Source of the DNA: Pseudomonas sp. P7548
GTDB lineage: Bacteria; Pseudomonadota; Gammaproteobacteria; Pseudomonadales; Pseudomonadaceae
Reading direction: 5' to 3'
Assembly (NCBI RefSeq): GCF_013386585.1
Contig: NZ_JACARO010000004.1
Location: forward strand, 1 to 64,000
DNA length: 64,000 nt
In this document: positions 8,259 through 16,226 of the stretch, in pieces
How positions within the stretch are numbered: the stretch's first letter is position 1
Layout of the letters: the number at the start of each line of letters is the position of its first letter
The notes under the pieces: model-generated
What the model saw: the letters and a program-made list of their open reading frames with translations, nothing else
Told to the model about the DNA's origin: nothing
Databases searched by the model: none
Made by a program: the position numbers and the translations under genes

Positions 8259-8902
8259 GCAAACACCTTCAGGGCCGTCTGATACAGCGCCATGCGATCA
8301 GCCGCACCATTCGGCACCCGGCCCTTGCTGCCGGTGTTGATGAGACTGCCAATGTTCTGGATGTCACCAGCGTCGGCCAGGGTGTTCAGCCCGTTTACAG
8401 ACCAGTACCAGGAGGCCGACAGCGCTGCGTATTGCGGCTGTTGCAGCAACTCTGGGTGGTTGATCAGGTCGACGCCCAGGGCCTCACCGCAAGCGCGATA
8501 GTTGTCCTTGCCGGTGATCTGGATCAGGCCGCGCCCTCGGTAGATATAGCCGTCGCTCGACGCCTCAGGGCCATTACCCATACGACCGCCATAGACAGCA
8601 TTCCCCATACGCACCGAGCTACCAGCCAGTTCGGCGGCACGCGGCACCAGGGACCGCCAGCGCGAACCGGCGCTAGCAGCGTTGCCCAGGGCGATGATCC
8701 GATCGGCTCGGTAGTTAAGGCTCTCGACCAAGCGCGTCAAATGGCCGGACTCATGCCCGATCTGAGCAATGAAGGCCGCGATGCGCTTGGGGGTCACGAT
8801 TCCGTACTTGCCCATGGCGGCGTTCAGCACAGGAACAAAAACGCCGGCTTGGTTGCCGGCGTTCGGGAGGATCTTGAGCAACTGCTGCAGGGTGATCGAC
8901 AT
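8255..8902 (-). CDS. phage endolysin, glycoside hydrolase family 19
   Basis: 215 residues from the ATG at 8902, which has GGAGAA just upstream; the ATG at 8917 would place that site inside the gene. The fold is the chitinase-like GH19 lysozyme: the catalytic-Glu motif FIAQIGHESGHL, the second motif YIYRGRGLIQITGKDNY and SASWYW. It cleaves peptidoglycan glycan strands. There is no signal peptide, so it needs the holin, whose likely gene is 21 kb away at the other end of the late operon. Confidence 0.9.
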   Translation of the reverse strand: MSITLQQLLKILPNAGNQAGVFVPVLNAAMGKYGIVTPKRIAAFIAQIGHESGHLTRLVESLNYRADRIIALGNAASAGSRWRSLVPRAAELAGSSVRMGNAVYGGRMGNGPEASSDGYIYRGRGLIQITGKDNYRACGEALGVDLINHPELLQQPQYAALSASWYWSVNGLNTLADAGDIQNIGSLINTGSKGRVPNGAADRMALYQTALKVFA

Positions 8903-8915
8903 GTTTTCTCCAGGC

Positions 8916-8938
8916 AAAAAAAGCCGCCAAATGGCGGC
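8916..8938 (-). terminator. terminator-like hairpin before the endolysin gene
   Basis: GCCGCC-AAAT-GGCGGC with seven A residues on its left, so a U-run follows the stem in the leftward transcript. It lies between the gpD-like gene and the endolysin, inside the late operon. Confidence 0.55.
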
Positions 8939-8973
8939 GATTTCCAGTTAAACAGGGGTTTCAGTGAGTCACA

Positions 8974-10017
8974 TCAAAGCTCTAGAACCTTGACCTCCTT
9001 GGATTTCTTCGGCTTCTTGCCTTTGGCTTTGGCCTTGCCCTTCTTGCCGCCGTTGCACTCGACGGTGGTGGACCAGCCAGCCTGGGTGAACACCTGCTCT
9101 ACCGAGTCGACCAGGTACTCCCCATCAATGCCGGCCTTAAAACCCTTGGCGTTAACCGATCGCTCGGCAAACAGATCAGTACGCCCCGGCATTTCCAGGC
9201 GAACGCCCGCCGAGGACCGGTTGAACGCCGTCAGCCGAGCCTTGGCAGCCTGCTCCGCTGCGGTCTTGTTGGGGTAGATATGCCGGTCCGTGTGGACCGA
9301 TGGAAGCCCATCGGGCACATCGGCGTTATCCAGGCTGATGAGCTTCAGCTCACCGGTTTTCTTGTCTTGGTGCTTGGTGGCCACCGCCTTATGCGCGTTG
9401 CGGTCACCCAAGCGAAATTGCCACCGGCTGACGTCCTGGCGCGTGATGGTGACGGCGCCAAAGGCCTTGCCGCTCGCACTGGTCCCGCCATCGCGGGTCA
9501 TGACAATCAGCTTCCCATCCGCCACCTTGGCCGTGCAGTCGTGCTGCTTGGCAATGCGCGTGATGAAGTTAAAGTCGGACTCGCTGAGCTGGTCAGCCCG
9601 GGGCACATTGGTTGAGACGTTGCACACGGGCGTCCAGCCGTTGCGGGCAGCGACGTCGGCCACGATCTTGGACAGCGGCACGTTTTCCCAGCTGCCACTG
9701 CGCACGGTCTTGCCGGTGCCGCGCATGTCACCGGCCTTGCCGCGCACGACGATGGTGTCAGGCGGGCCGGATATCTCCACCTCATCCACCATGTAACGCC
9801 CCAGGCGCACCATGGACGTCTCGGCGTAGCCCATGTAAATCTCAATGCCGGCGCCGCGCTTGTGCAGCGCCACGGCGCTGTCACGGTCATCAATGCGCAG
9901 CTCAAAGTCGTCCGACTCCATGCCGGGCTTGTCAGTGGTTTTCAGCAGCAACAGGCGGTCATTGATCAGCACGGTAATGTCTTTACCGTCTGCAACGACG
10001 CGAAAGCGAGGGGTCAT
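8974..10017 (-). CDS. phage late control protein D-like (tail hub, VgrG N-terminal type)
   Basis: 347 residues similar to P2 gpD and phage VgrG-type baseplate hubs. It opens with the typical beta-rich start PRFRVVADGKDITVLINDRL and has the central ESDFNFITRIAKQHDC block. The C-terminus is very Lys-rich. It is the last structural gene before lysis, as in P2-like tails. The protein should form the trimeric hub that docks the spike to the tail tube. Confidence 0.85.
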   Translation of the reverse strand: MTPRFRVVADGKDITVLINDRLLLLKTTDKPGMESDDFELRIDDRDSAVALHKRGAGIEIYMGYAETSMVRLGRYMVDEVEISGPPDTIVVRGKAGDMRGTGKTVRSGSWENVPLSKIVADVAARNGWTPVCNVSTNVPRADQLSESDFNFITRIAKQHDCTAKVADGKLIVMTRDGGTSASGKAFGAVTITRQDVSRWQFRLGDRNAHKAVATKHQDKKTGELKLISLDNADVPDGLPSVHTDRHIYPNKTAAEQAAKARLTAFNRSSAGVRLEMPGRTDLFAERSVNAKGFKAGIDGEYLVDSVEQVFTQAGWSTTVECNGGKKGKAKAKGKKPKKSKEVKVLEL

Positions 10018-10059
10018 GGTTCACCCAGCTACCCCGCCAACGCGGGGGAATGTTGGCGG

Positions 10060-10075
10060 CCGTTACGCGTAACGG
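10060..10075. repeat. 16-base palindrome CCGTTACGCGTAACGG
   Basis: A perfect palindrome in the gap between the gpX-like and gpD-like genes. A 12-base core of it (GTTACGCGTAAC) recurs at 15788-15799 in another gap of the late operon. Function unknown. Confidence 0.55.
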
Positions 10076-10098
10076 AAGGAATGGACAGCCAGGCCTGG

Positions 10099-10305
10099 CT
10101 AATCCCACAGCATCACAATTTCTTCAGTCGGTGCCGGTAGGTCCGGCAAGAAAATCACCACGCCGGCCCGGTACGGCTGGGCCTCATCGGCCAAGCCCTG
10201 ATTGGCACCGAACACGGCCTCTACGGTGCCGACGAGGTGCCCGTAGTAGTTGTTGCAGATGGTATCCAGTAGATCCCCATCAGACGTTCTGCATGTCGTC
10301 GCCAT
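10099..10305 (-). CDS. phage tail protein X (LysM-like)
   Basis: 68 residues from the ATG at 10305, which overlaps the end of the U-like gene. The content fits P2 gpX: a short LysM-like fold (GDLLDTICNNYYG...VEAVFGANQGLADE) with the usual PAPTEE ending. In P2-like phages X lies beside D and U and is needed for tail completion. The longer open frame upstream lies within the U-like gene and is not used. Confidence 0.8.
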   Translation of the reverse strand: MATTCRTSDGDLLDTICNNYYGHLVGTVEAVFGANQGLADEAQPYRAGVVIFLPDLPAPTEEIVMLWD

Positions 10306-11125
10306 AGCGCACAAACTCCAGGGTAAAACCTTGCTTACGCGGGATGCCGCCAGCCAGCAGCGCGCTTTGCTCTTCGTCAACACTGGTCATGCACCAGGTG
10401 CCCAGCACATCGCCGTAGCCGGTTGTCAGCGTCAAGGGCTGCAACTTGGCCCCCAGGCTGCGCAGGGTCTCAAGCTGCTTGAGACCGCCCTTGAAGCTCG
10501 GGAAGATGGCGCCTTTAAGCGTCAGCTTCTCCTCGCCCATACCGATAGCCTGTTGCGCCGGCCGACGCGTCAAGCGCTCCTGAGAGGCCCAGCGAAAGGC
10601 TGACGAACGCCGCAGCTCATCAAAGGCCGCCGTGTCGAGGTTGAAGAAGTACGGCGGCTGCTTCGGATCGCGCGGCTGCATGATCATCAGATGCGGAAAG
10701 GGCTTTACCGCTTCAGGCGCCGGCGTGGCATCTACGGCAAAAGCCCCGGTCGGAACAATGCCCGCCAGGGAGGGGCTGGCCTTGCCGGCAAGGCTATTGA
10801 TCACCGTTGCGGCCCGGCCGGCCTGCTCCTTCAGAGCCCCCAGGCGCTCATCAATCTGAGACGCCGCCCGGGTTGCCGAACTGTACACCGACACCACCTG
10901 GCCAACCTTCGCCTGGGCCGCCGTGACGCCACGCATTACGCGCTGTAGCTTTTCACCCACGGCCGGGCCCACGAAGGGCACACCCTCAAGCTCAGACGCG
11001 GCGCCACTCAGCTCACTGATTGCGCCGTCCACTGGCCCAATCACCCCATCCAGGCTGCGGCGGCCGGTTTCGCCCGCCGCAGCCAGGTACTTCACGCTTG
11101 ATTGCAACTGTTCCATGTAGCCCAT
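10280..11125 (-). CDS. phage tail protein U-like with long N-terminal extension
   Basis: 281 residues. The C-terminal 130 or so match P2 gpU (FPHLMIMQPRDPKQPPYFFNLDTAAFDELRR-type start, broken here only in description, and a FTLEFVRYGDD end). The N-terminal half is Ala/Gly-rich and helical and is not part of classical gpU. It follows the tape measure gene by 12 bases and overlaps gpX, the normal P2 order T-U-X-D. It probably closes the tail near the baseplate. Confidence 0.8.
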   Translation of the reverse strand: MGYMEQLQSSVKYLAAAGETGRRSLDGVIGPVDGAISELSGAASELEGVPFVGPAVGEKLQRVMRGVTAAQAKVGQVVSVYSSATRAASQIDERLGALKEQAGRAATVINSLAGKASPSLAGIVPTGAFAVDATPAPEAVKPFPHLMIMQPRDPKQPPYFFNLDTAAFDELRRSSAFRWASQERLTRRPAQQAIGMGEEKLTLKGAIFPSFKGGLKQLETLRSLGAKLQPLTLTTGYGDVLGTWCMTSVDEEQSALLAGGIPRKQGFTLEFVRYGDDMQNV

Positions 11126-11137
11126 AAATCCCCCAGG

Positions 11138-13588
11138 TCAAAGGTGCGAGTCGTCATAGAGCTTGCGGCTCTCCAGCTGCTGAGTGATTTCGCGTTGCTG
11201 CTGTGCGATGTACGGCTGAAGCTCACGGGCGAGCTGCGCCGGATCCTTCACATCACCCTGCACCGTCACCTGAATAGGCGCGCTGATATCGACTTTCTGC
11301 TCGATCTTCGGCGCCGGTGGCTTGGCCGGCACGGCCATCAGCGAAACCGCCCCGGGCGTGCTCGATGTCGGTTGCGAGGCCAGTGAGCGCACCACGTCGC
11401 CACCCACTGAGCCCGGCGTTTTCACAGCCCCGGGCATCAATAGGGGGCCGGTAGCCTTGGGCGCAAAGGACGCTGCAATCCCGCCCATCACGGGCGGGAT
11501 GTCCTTGCCGGCATTGGCCATCATCAGCGGGCCAGCATCGGGCATTTTCTTCAGCCCATCATCGCCACCAAAGAATGACTTGCCTAGGTATCCGCCCAGG
11601 GCGTCGCCGCCCATGCTGCCCAGGTAAGCGCCCAGCAACCCACCAACCACCGTGCCGATGATCGGAACCACCGAGCCAATCGCCGCACCGGCCGCAGCGC
11701 CGGCGAGCGTGCCCGCCAGGCCGCCTGCCGCCTCGCCGTAGCCTTCGGCCTTCTCATCCCGCGTCGTAGCGTTGTCGTAGGTGTCCTTGATCTTGAAACC
11801 GGCCTCAACGACCGCCAACGCGGCGATTCCCTTCACCGCCATACCGACCTTGCCACCCTTCCCGCCCTTCCCTCCTTTACCGTCTTTGCGACCGCCATCA
11901 ACCCCACCATCCAGGCCGCCCAAGCCACCTGCAGGAAGATTGGTCACGATCACTTTTTGCGGGATGTTCGGGTTGCCCATCAGCGAGCCACGGCCGACGT
12001 TCAACAGCCCTCGGCCAATCTTCAGCGCGCTCAAGGCAGCGCCCAACGTGACAGCGCCGGCCGCCACGCCAGCAATCACCGCTGTCACCGGCTGGTACTT
12101 GTTGGCCAGGTCAGCCAGTGCATAGCCGACCTTGCCTAAGCCATCCGCAACCTTGTCGGTCAGCGGCCGAAGACCATCACCCAGGCTGATCATGGACGCT
12201 TCCATGCCCGCCGTAGCTGCCGACCATTTGCGATTGGAGGTCTCCCGGGCCTTGGCCGCGTCGACCTCGATCTTGGTCTTGCCGTCGGTGTCCTTGATCG
12301 TGACCATATCGGCCTTGATCTTGTCGCCGTATTTGATTTGCGCGAGCAAACCCGCACTGGCGCTCTGATCGCTGACGATGTTGGCCAGGCCGGCCGCCTC
12401 AGTCAGGGCCACCATAGCCTGCTGTTCCTCGGCGCTGCCATCCGCCGCCGCCTTGATCTTGGCCTTGAGGGCGTCGATCTTCTTAGCCTTCGCTGGATCC
12501 TGGCGCTTGATCATTTCCTGGCTGAGCATGATGAAGGCGTCGACCGGGTTGGCCGCCTTGCCGCTTTTCGTCGCAGCCAGGATAGAGCCGGCCAGGTCAT
12601 AGCCTTCCTTGGCAAAGCGCTCTTGGCTGGTGTTGCTGATCACCGCGTTCAACAGGTTGTTCATGTTTGTTGCGGCGGCCGCAGAGTCCTGCGTTTGCGA
12701 GTACTGCGACTGCAAACTGGCGCCGAGAAAGCGCACCGCCTCCGGGCCTTCCATGCCCAGGCGCTTGATGTTGCCGAGCATGGATGGCAGATAACGCGCC
12801 ATGTCCTTGGGGCCAAAGGCGCCGATATCGCCCGCCGCCGCCACCTGGCCCAGCATGCCGGCCATGTCCTCTTTCTTGACCCCGGCCTCCTTGAACGAGT
12901 TGATCAAGGTGGCGATGGTTTCGGCTTCCATGCCCTGGCCGTCGATCAAATCGGCAATTTGGCCCGCGTACTCGCTGGCCTCCTGCCACTCAACGCCCTT
13001 TTCGATCAGGCCACCGACCGCCTTCGCCAGCAACTGGCGACTCATGCCCTTATCGTCCGCGATGGTCGAAACCATCTGCGCCATCTTGCCTTCGTCTTCA
13101 GTGCCGGCCGTGTGCGCCCATAGCGACATCTGGCGCACTTGCGCCTGGTAGTCGCCGGATATCTTGGTGGGGATGGCGACTGCCGCTGTCAGCATTGCAG
13201 CCTGGCCGAACGAGTCCTTTAGCCCGTCCTTGCCCTGCTTCATTTGGGTATGGCCAAGCGCTTTCAGCTCTGCCCCACGGGCAACCTGGCCGAGCTTTTG
13301 GTACTCGTTACGCAACTTACCGACCTCGACACCCTGCTCTTTCAGAGTCTTGAGGTTGGATTCCAATTTTTTTAGCAGGCCATCTGCTGAAGCAGATCCG
13401 CTGTCATGGGCCTTTTTCCACTCATCCCGCAAGCGGATGGTGTCGCCAATGGTGCTTTGCAGTACCCGGGCTTTCGAACCTTGATCACTGAGTTTTTTGA
13501 TTCGCCCTTCGACGTCCTTGAAGGCAGCGCCAACGGTTGAACTGATCGCGCCACCGATGACTAAGCCCAGCGCTAGATTGTTCGCCAT
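11138..13588 (-). CDS. tail tape measure protein
   Basis: 816 residues, the longest protein of the late operon. Long helical stretches at about 20-330 are followed by Gly/Ala-rich hydrophobic segments near 490-530 and 610-660, typical of tape measure proteins that set tail length and pass into the host membrane. A Gly/Lys-rich low-complexity stretch sits near 560-575. It lies between the tail chaperone pair and the U-like gene, as expected. Confidence 0.9.
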   Translation of the reverse strand: MANNLALGLVIGGAISSTVGAAFKDVEGRIKKLSDQGSKARVLQSTIGDTIRLRDEWKKAHDSGSASADGLLKKLESNLKTLKEQGVEVGKLRNEYQKLGQVARGAELKALGHTQMKQGKDGLKDSFGQAAMLTAAVAIPTKISGDYQAQVRQMSLWAHTAGTEDEGKMAQMVSTIADDKGMSRQLLAKAVGGLIEKGVEWQEASEYAGQIADLIDGQGMEAETIATLINSFKEAGVKKEDMAGMLGQVAAAGDIGAFGPKDMARYLPSMLGNIKRLGMEGPEAVRFLGASLQSQYSQTQDSAAAATNMNNLLNAVISNTSQERFAKEGYDLAGSILAATKSGKAANPVDAFIMLSQEMIKRQDPAKAKKIDALKAKIKAAADGSAEEQQAMVALTEAAGLANIVSDQSASAGLLAQIKYGDKIKADMVTIKDTDGKTKIEVDAAKARETSNRKWSAATAGMEASMISLGDGLRPLTDKVADGLGKVGYALADLANKYQPVTAVIAGVAAGAVTLGAALSALKIGRGLLNVGRGSLMGNPNIPQKVIVTNLPAGGLGGLDGGVDGGRKDGKGGKGGKGGKVGMAVKGIAALAVVEAGFKIKDTYDNATTRDEKAEGYGEAAGGLAGTLAGAAAGAAIGSVVPIIGTVVGGLLGAYLGSMGGDALGGYLGKSFFGGDDGLKKMPDAGPLMMANAGKDIPPVMGGIAASFAPKATGPLLMPGAVKTPGSVGGDVVRSLASQPTSSTPGAVSLMAVPAKPPAPKIEQKVDISAPIQVTVQGDVKDPAQLARELQPYIAQQQREITQQLESRKLYDDSHL

Positions 13589-13615
13589 GGGTCACTCCGA
13601 AAAGGTCCAGGCGGC

Positions 13616-13708
13616 TCACTCCTTGAGCCACCAGATCATCGTTGAGAAAGACATGCACTCGATTTCGCCGGCCGAGAAAGACATTTCCCGGGCCAGCCGC
13701 TGAGCCAA
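13616..13708 (-). CDS. GpE-like small tail protein, overlapping frame
   Basis: A short frame between the tail assembly chaperone and tape measure genes. Read from TTG 13708 it gives 30 residues, from ATG 13684 only 22. The end, SAGEIECMSFSTMIWWLKE, has the spacing of hydrophobic residues and the Trp seen in the P2 GpE family. The frame is also open back into the end of the preceding gene in its +1 frame, so it may be made by frameshifting, as P2 E+E' is. I could not identify a classical slippery heptamer. Confidence 0.5.
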   Translation of the reverse strand: MAQRLAREMSFSAGEIECMSFSTMIWWLKE

Positions 13709-13727
13709 CTTTCTCTGTATTTCCTCG

Positions 13728-14033
13728 TTAAACCCGGTCCTCGCGCACCAGGCGAAAATAGGCGGCCTGAAGGCGCTTGTAGTCACGCACGCTCAGTTCC
13801 CCCAGATCGTTTGGGCCTGCATCCGTCAGGCTGGCGAACAGGATCATTTCGCTTTGTTCTTCATCATCCGGCGCGGCCTTGGTCGCGTGGCGAACCTCGC
13901 GCACGGTTGGGGAGCGCATGGTCAGCTGATCAGTTTCGATCTGGTTGACCTTGACGGTTTTGGACAGCTTGATGACTGCCGAGTCCGCGCTAACGGTCAG
14001 CCATTCAGGGGGTTTTTCGGTGTTTTGAGCCAT
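13728..14033 (-). CDS. phage tail assembly chaperone (P2 E-like)
   Basis: 101 residues, mostly beta then helical, with TVREVRHA and LSVRDYKRLQAAY segments typical of phage tail assembly proteins placed between the tube and tape measure genes. It should keep the tape measure soluble before the tube polymerises around it. See the overlapping downstream frame at 13616 for a possible extended product. Confidence 0.75.
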   Translation of the reverse strand: MAQNTEKPPEWLTVSADSAVIKLSKTVKVNQIETDQLTMRSPTVREVRHATKAAPDDEEQSEMILFASLTDAGPNDLGELSVRDYKRLQAAYFRLVREDRV

Positions 14034-14045
14034 GGGTTGCTTTCC

Positions 14046-14555
14046 TTACAGGCCGAGGTCGCGGCGAACGCCAGCGAGTTGGTCTACGCCATTGATGACG
14101 CGGACCGCGTTAACAGGATCGATTTCAAACATGCGCACGCCACCGACTTCCAGCTTGTAGTAGCTGACGCTGACGGCGTACTTGAATTCAGCGTCGCCGC
14201 CCGGCTTCCACTCGCCCGGGTCCAGCTCAGAGAGCATGCCGCGAATGGTTGCGACCACCGCCGTGGTGGCGCCCTTCTGGCCCTTGAACGAGCCCCGGAA
14301 TACACCGTTGAACGCGGTCTGATCGGCCAGGCCAAAGAACTTCATCGCTGCCGCGCGGACGCCCTTGGTGCTGAAAGACGCCTCCAGCTTTTCCATGCCC
14401 TGATCCATATCAATGGGGGCATCCATACCGCCGCCCTGGTACTCGCCGGTTTTGATTTTCATCTTGGGCAAGCTCAAGGTCGGCACGTCGCCGGCAAAGC
14501 TCATGCCGTCGATAAACATGTTCATCATGAACAACGTTTGGGGAATCATGGACAT
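14046..14555 (-). CDS. phage major tail tube protein (P2 FII-like)
   Basis: 169 residues with the opening common to P2 FII tube proteins (SMIPQTLFMMNMFIDG) and blocks such as KLEASFSTKG and FKGQKGATTAVVATIRG. It is directly downstream of the sheath gene, 12 bases apart. It polymerises into the inner tube through which DNA passes. Confidence 0.9.
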   Translation of the reverse strand: MSMIPQTLFMMNMFIDGMSFAGDVPTLSLPKMKIKTGEYQGGGMDAPIDMDQGMEKLEASFSTKGVRAAAMKFFGLADQTAFNGVFRGSFKGQKGATTAVVATIRGMLSELDPGEWKPGGDAEFKYAVSVSYYKLEVGGVRMFEIDPVNAVRVINGVDQLAGVRRDLGL

Positions 14556-14567
14556 CGCGAAGCCTCC

Positions 14568-15731
14568 TTAGGCCTTGGAATCAATCACTTCTGTGAGCCA
14601 CTGATTGGTGACTTCAACGAGGAACGTAGGGTTTTCAGCCGGTGGCACGTCGGTGAAACGAATGCGCCAAGTGACCTTGCCCTGCTCCAACTGACTGACC
14701 GTGTTCAGCTCATCGTCGGGGAACACTTCGAAGTTGATCACCGCGCCCTGTTTCTTCAGGTCGCGCATGAAATTCTCCAGGCCCTCGGTCACGTCGCTGA
14801 CATAGGTCTTGGTGATCGAGCGGTCGACCGCCCACTTGTGCCCGTACAGGATCGCGTCCATGACGATATCTTGAGTGCGCACACGCGTAACAAAGGCCCA
14901 CTTCGGATCCATAGAGCAGGTACGGTTGCCCCACAGGCGGTAGCCGTCGTCACGAATGATCGTGGTGATGTTCGCGTTGTTGAGCACGTTGGCCCGGCAC
15001 GTCGCGTCGCCGTCGAGGAATTCGATAGGCCGCGTGGTGCCAGTGATGCCGACAAACTCCTTGTTCGACGGCGAGGCCCAGAATCCGTATTCGTTATCGG
15101 TCCAGGCGAACAGGCCAGCCACCCAGGCCGACGCCGGCGCGTCGACGGTCTCGCTCAGAGCCGTGTCCCAGGTCTGCACACCCGGATCAACCAGAAACAC
15201 ACGCTTGCTGCCGAAGTTTTTGGCGTAGGCAATGACCGCCTCGTCGGTAGTGTTTGGACCGTCGACGATGGCCAGGCCGCGCAGCTTGCCGGCGAGTGCA
15301 TCCATCGACGTGGCGACCGCCTGCGTTGCGCTATGCCCTGGGGCAATCAGCAAACGGGGCTGAGCATTGAAGCGGCTCTTACCGTCCAACAGCGCCTGTA
15401 GGCCGGTACGCTGGCCGTCGGCCAGTTCGCCGCCGATGATGGCCGAGGTCTGCAAAGCAGGGGTGGCCAGCTTCTCAACGCCGCACGCCACGATCACCGC
15501 CTTGGCGCGCATGTAAATCGCCTTGATGGATTTGGTGATCGCCGCGTCTTCGCCCCAGGCCGCCACCGCTTCGCTTTCGCGGGTGATCAGCAGCACCTGG
15601 TTAGGCTTGGCCGTTGCCTTCGGCCCCGGGGTGAAGGTGTCGCAGAGACCGATAATCGAGGACGACGGCAGCGAGATGATGCGCGCGCCGGTGTCCACGT
15701 TGGTGACGGTCACACCGTGAAAGAAACTCAT
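14568..15731 (-). CDS. contractile tail sheath protein (P2 FI-like)
   Basis: 387 residues from ATG 15731, which has GGAG upstream; the longer open frame lacks this. The start MSFFHGVTVTNVDTG and later RTCSMDPKWAFVTRVRTQD and EVFPDDELNT blocks are typical of P2/Mu-class sheath proteins. Presence of a sheath proves a contractile, myovirus-type tail. Confidence 0.92.
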   Translation of the reverse strand: MSFFHGVTVTNVDTGARIISLPSSSIIGLCDTFTPGPKATAKPNQVLLITRESEAVAAWGEDAAITKSIKAIYMRAKAVIVACGVEKLATPALQTSAIIGGELADGQRTGLQALLDGKSRFNAQPRLLIAPGHSATQAVATSMDALAGKLRGLAIVDGPNTTDEAVIAYAKNFGSKRVFLVDPGVQTWDTALSETVDAPASAWVAGLFAWTDNEYGFWASPSNKEFVGITGTTRPIEFLDGDATCRANVLNNANITTIIRDDGYRLWGNRTCSMDPKWAFVTRVRTQDIVMDAILYGHKWAVDRSITKTYVSDVTEGLENFMRDLKKQGAVINFEVFPDDELNTVSQLEQGKVTWRIRFTDVPPAENPTFLVEVTNQWLTEVIDSKA

Positions 15732-15750
15732 AGGGCAATCTCCAGAAACG

Positions 15751-15773
15751 AAAAAGCCCCGCATAAGCGAGGC
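15751..15773 (-). terminator. terminator-like hairpin upstream of the sheath gene
   Basis: GCCCCGC-ATAA-GCGAGGC (imperfect) with five A residues on the left, so leftward transcripts end the stem with U residues. It sits just ahead of the sheath ribosome binding site. Confidence 0.4.
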
Positions 15774-15787
15774 CGTGGGGTGTTCGT

Positions 15788-15799
15788 GTTACGCGTAAC
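15788..15799. repeat. second copy of palindrome GTTACGCGTAAC
   Basis: Matches the core of the palindrome at 10060-10075 and is likewise followed by GG on its right. It lies between two terminator-like hairpins in the fibre-assembly/sheath gap. Confidence 0.5.
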
Positions 15800-15800
15800 G

Positions 15801-15830
15801 GAAAAGAAAACGCCCCGTCAGTGCGGGGCG
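15801..15830 (-). terminator. strong hairpin between tail fibre assembly and sheath genes
   Basis: CGCCCCG-TCAGTG-CGGGGCG with an A-rich left flank (15801-15810), which gives a U-rich tail on the leftward transcript. It would end or attenuate transcription after the fibre genes unless the polymerase is antiterminated. Confidence 0.6.
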
Positions 15831-16226
15831 TTATTCGGTCGGTGTGTCAACCGGTGCCTCTGCTGGCACCGAGGGCGGCATTTCATCCGGCGACAAAGGC
15901 CACTGAATTTCAGCCGGAAAGCCCTCTTGCTGCTCGATGCGGTTCAGATCAATTCGGTAGCCCTTCCACAGCATCAGTTGGGCCACCTCATCATCCGTGG
16001 CACGACCGACGTCCACGGCATCTTGCAGCGGCCCCATACGAGCCGTAGCAACCGCTAAAAGACCGTCACGCTTCTTTGCCGCGTCTGCTGCAACTTCTTC
16101 AACTGTAGGCGGGCGTGGCACTGGTGCCGGCGGCACTTCGACGGAATACCATTCATCAGTTCCAACGTCGCCAGGGCCATCTACTGAATACCAACCCTCC
16201 CCGTCGTTGCGCACCGCAAAACTCAT
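15831..16226 (-). CDS. tail fibre assembly protein-like
   Basis: 131 residues following the tail fibre gene with a four-base overlap. The N-terminus carries two WYSVD/WYSVE repeats, the middle a Pro-rich linker, and the C-terminal half the TVEEVAADAAKKRD...MLWKGYRIDLNRIE pattern typical of phage tail fibre assembly proteins (Tfa). Such proteins chaperone trimerisation of the fibre tip. Confidence 0.7.
   Translation of the reverse strand: MSFAVRNDGEGWYSVDGPGDVGTDEWYSVEVPPAPVPRPPTVEEVAADAAKKRDGLLAVATARMGPLQDAVDVGRATDDEVAQLMLWKGYRIDLNRIEQQEGFPAEIQWPLSPDEMPPSVPAEAPVDTPTE

Noticed and set aside
13854..15401. 515-residue plus-strand frame opposite tube and sheath genes
   Set aside because: Long only because of high G+C; antisense to well-recognised structural genes.
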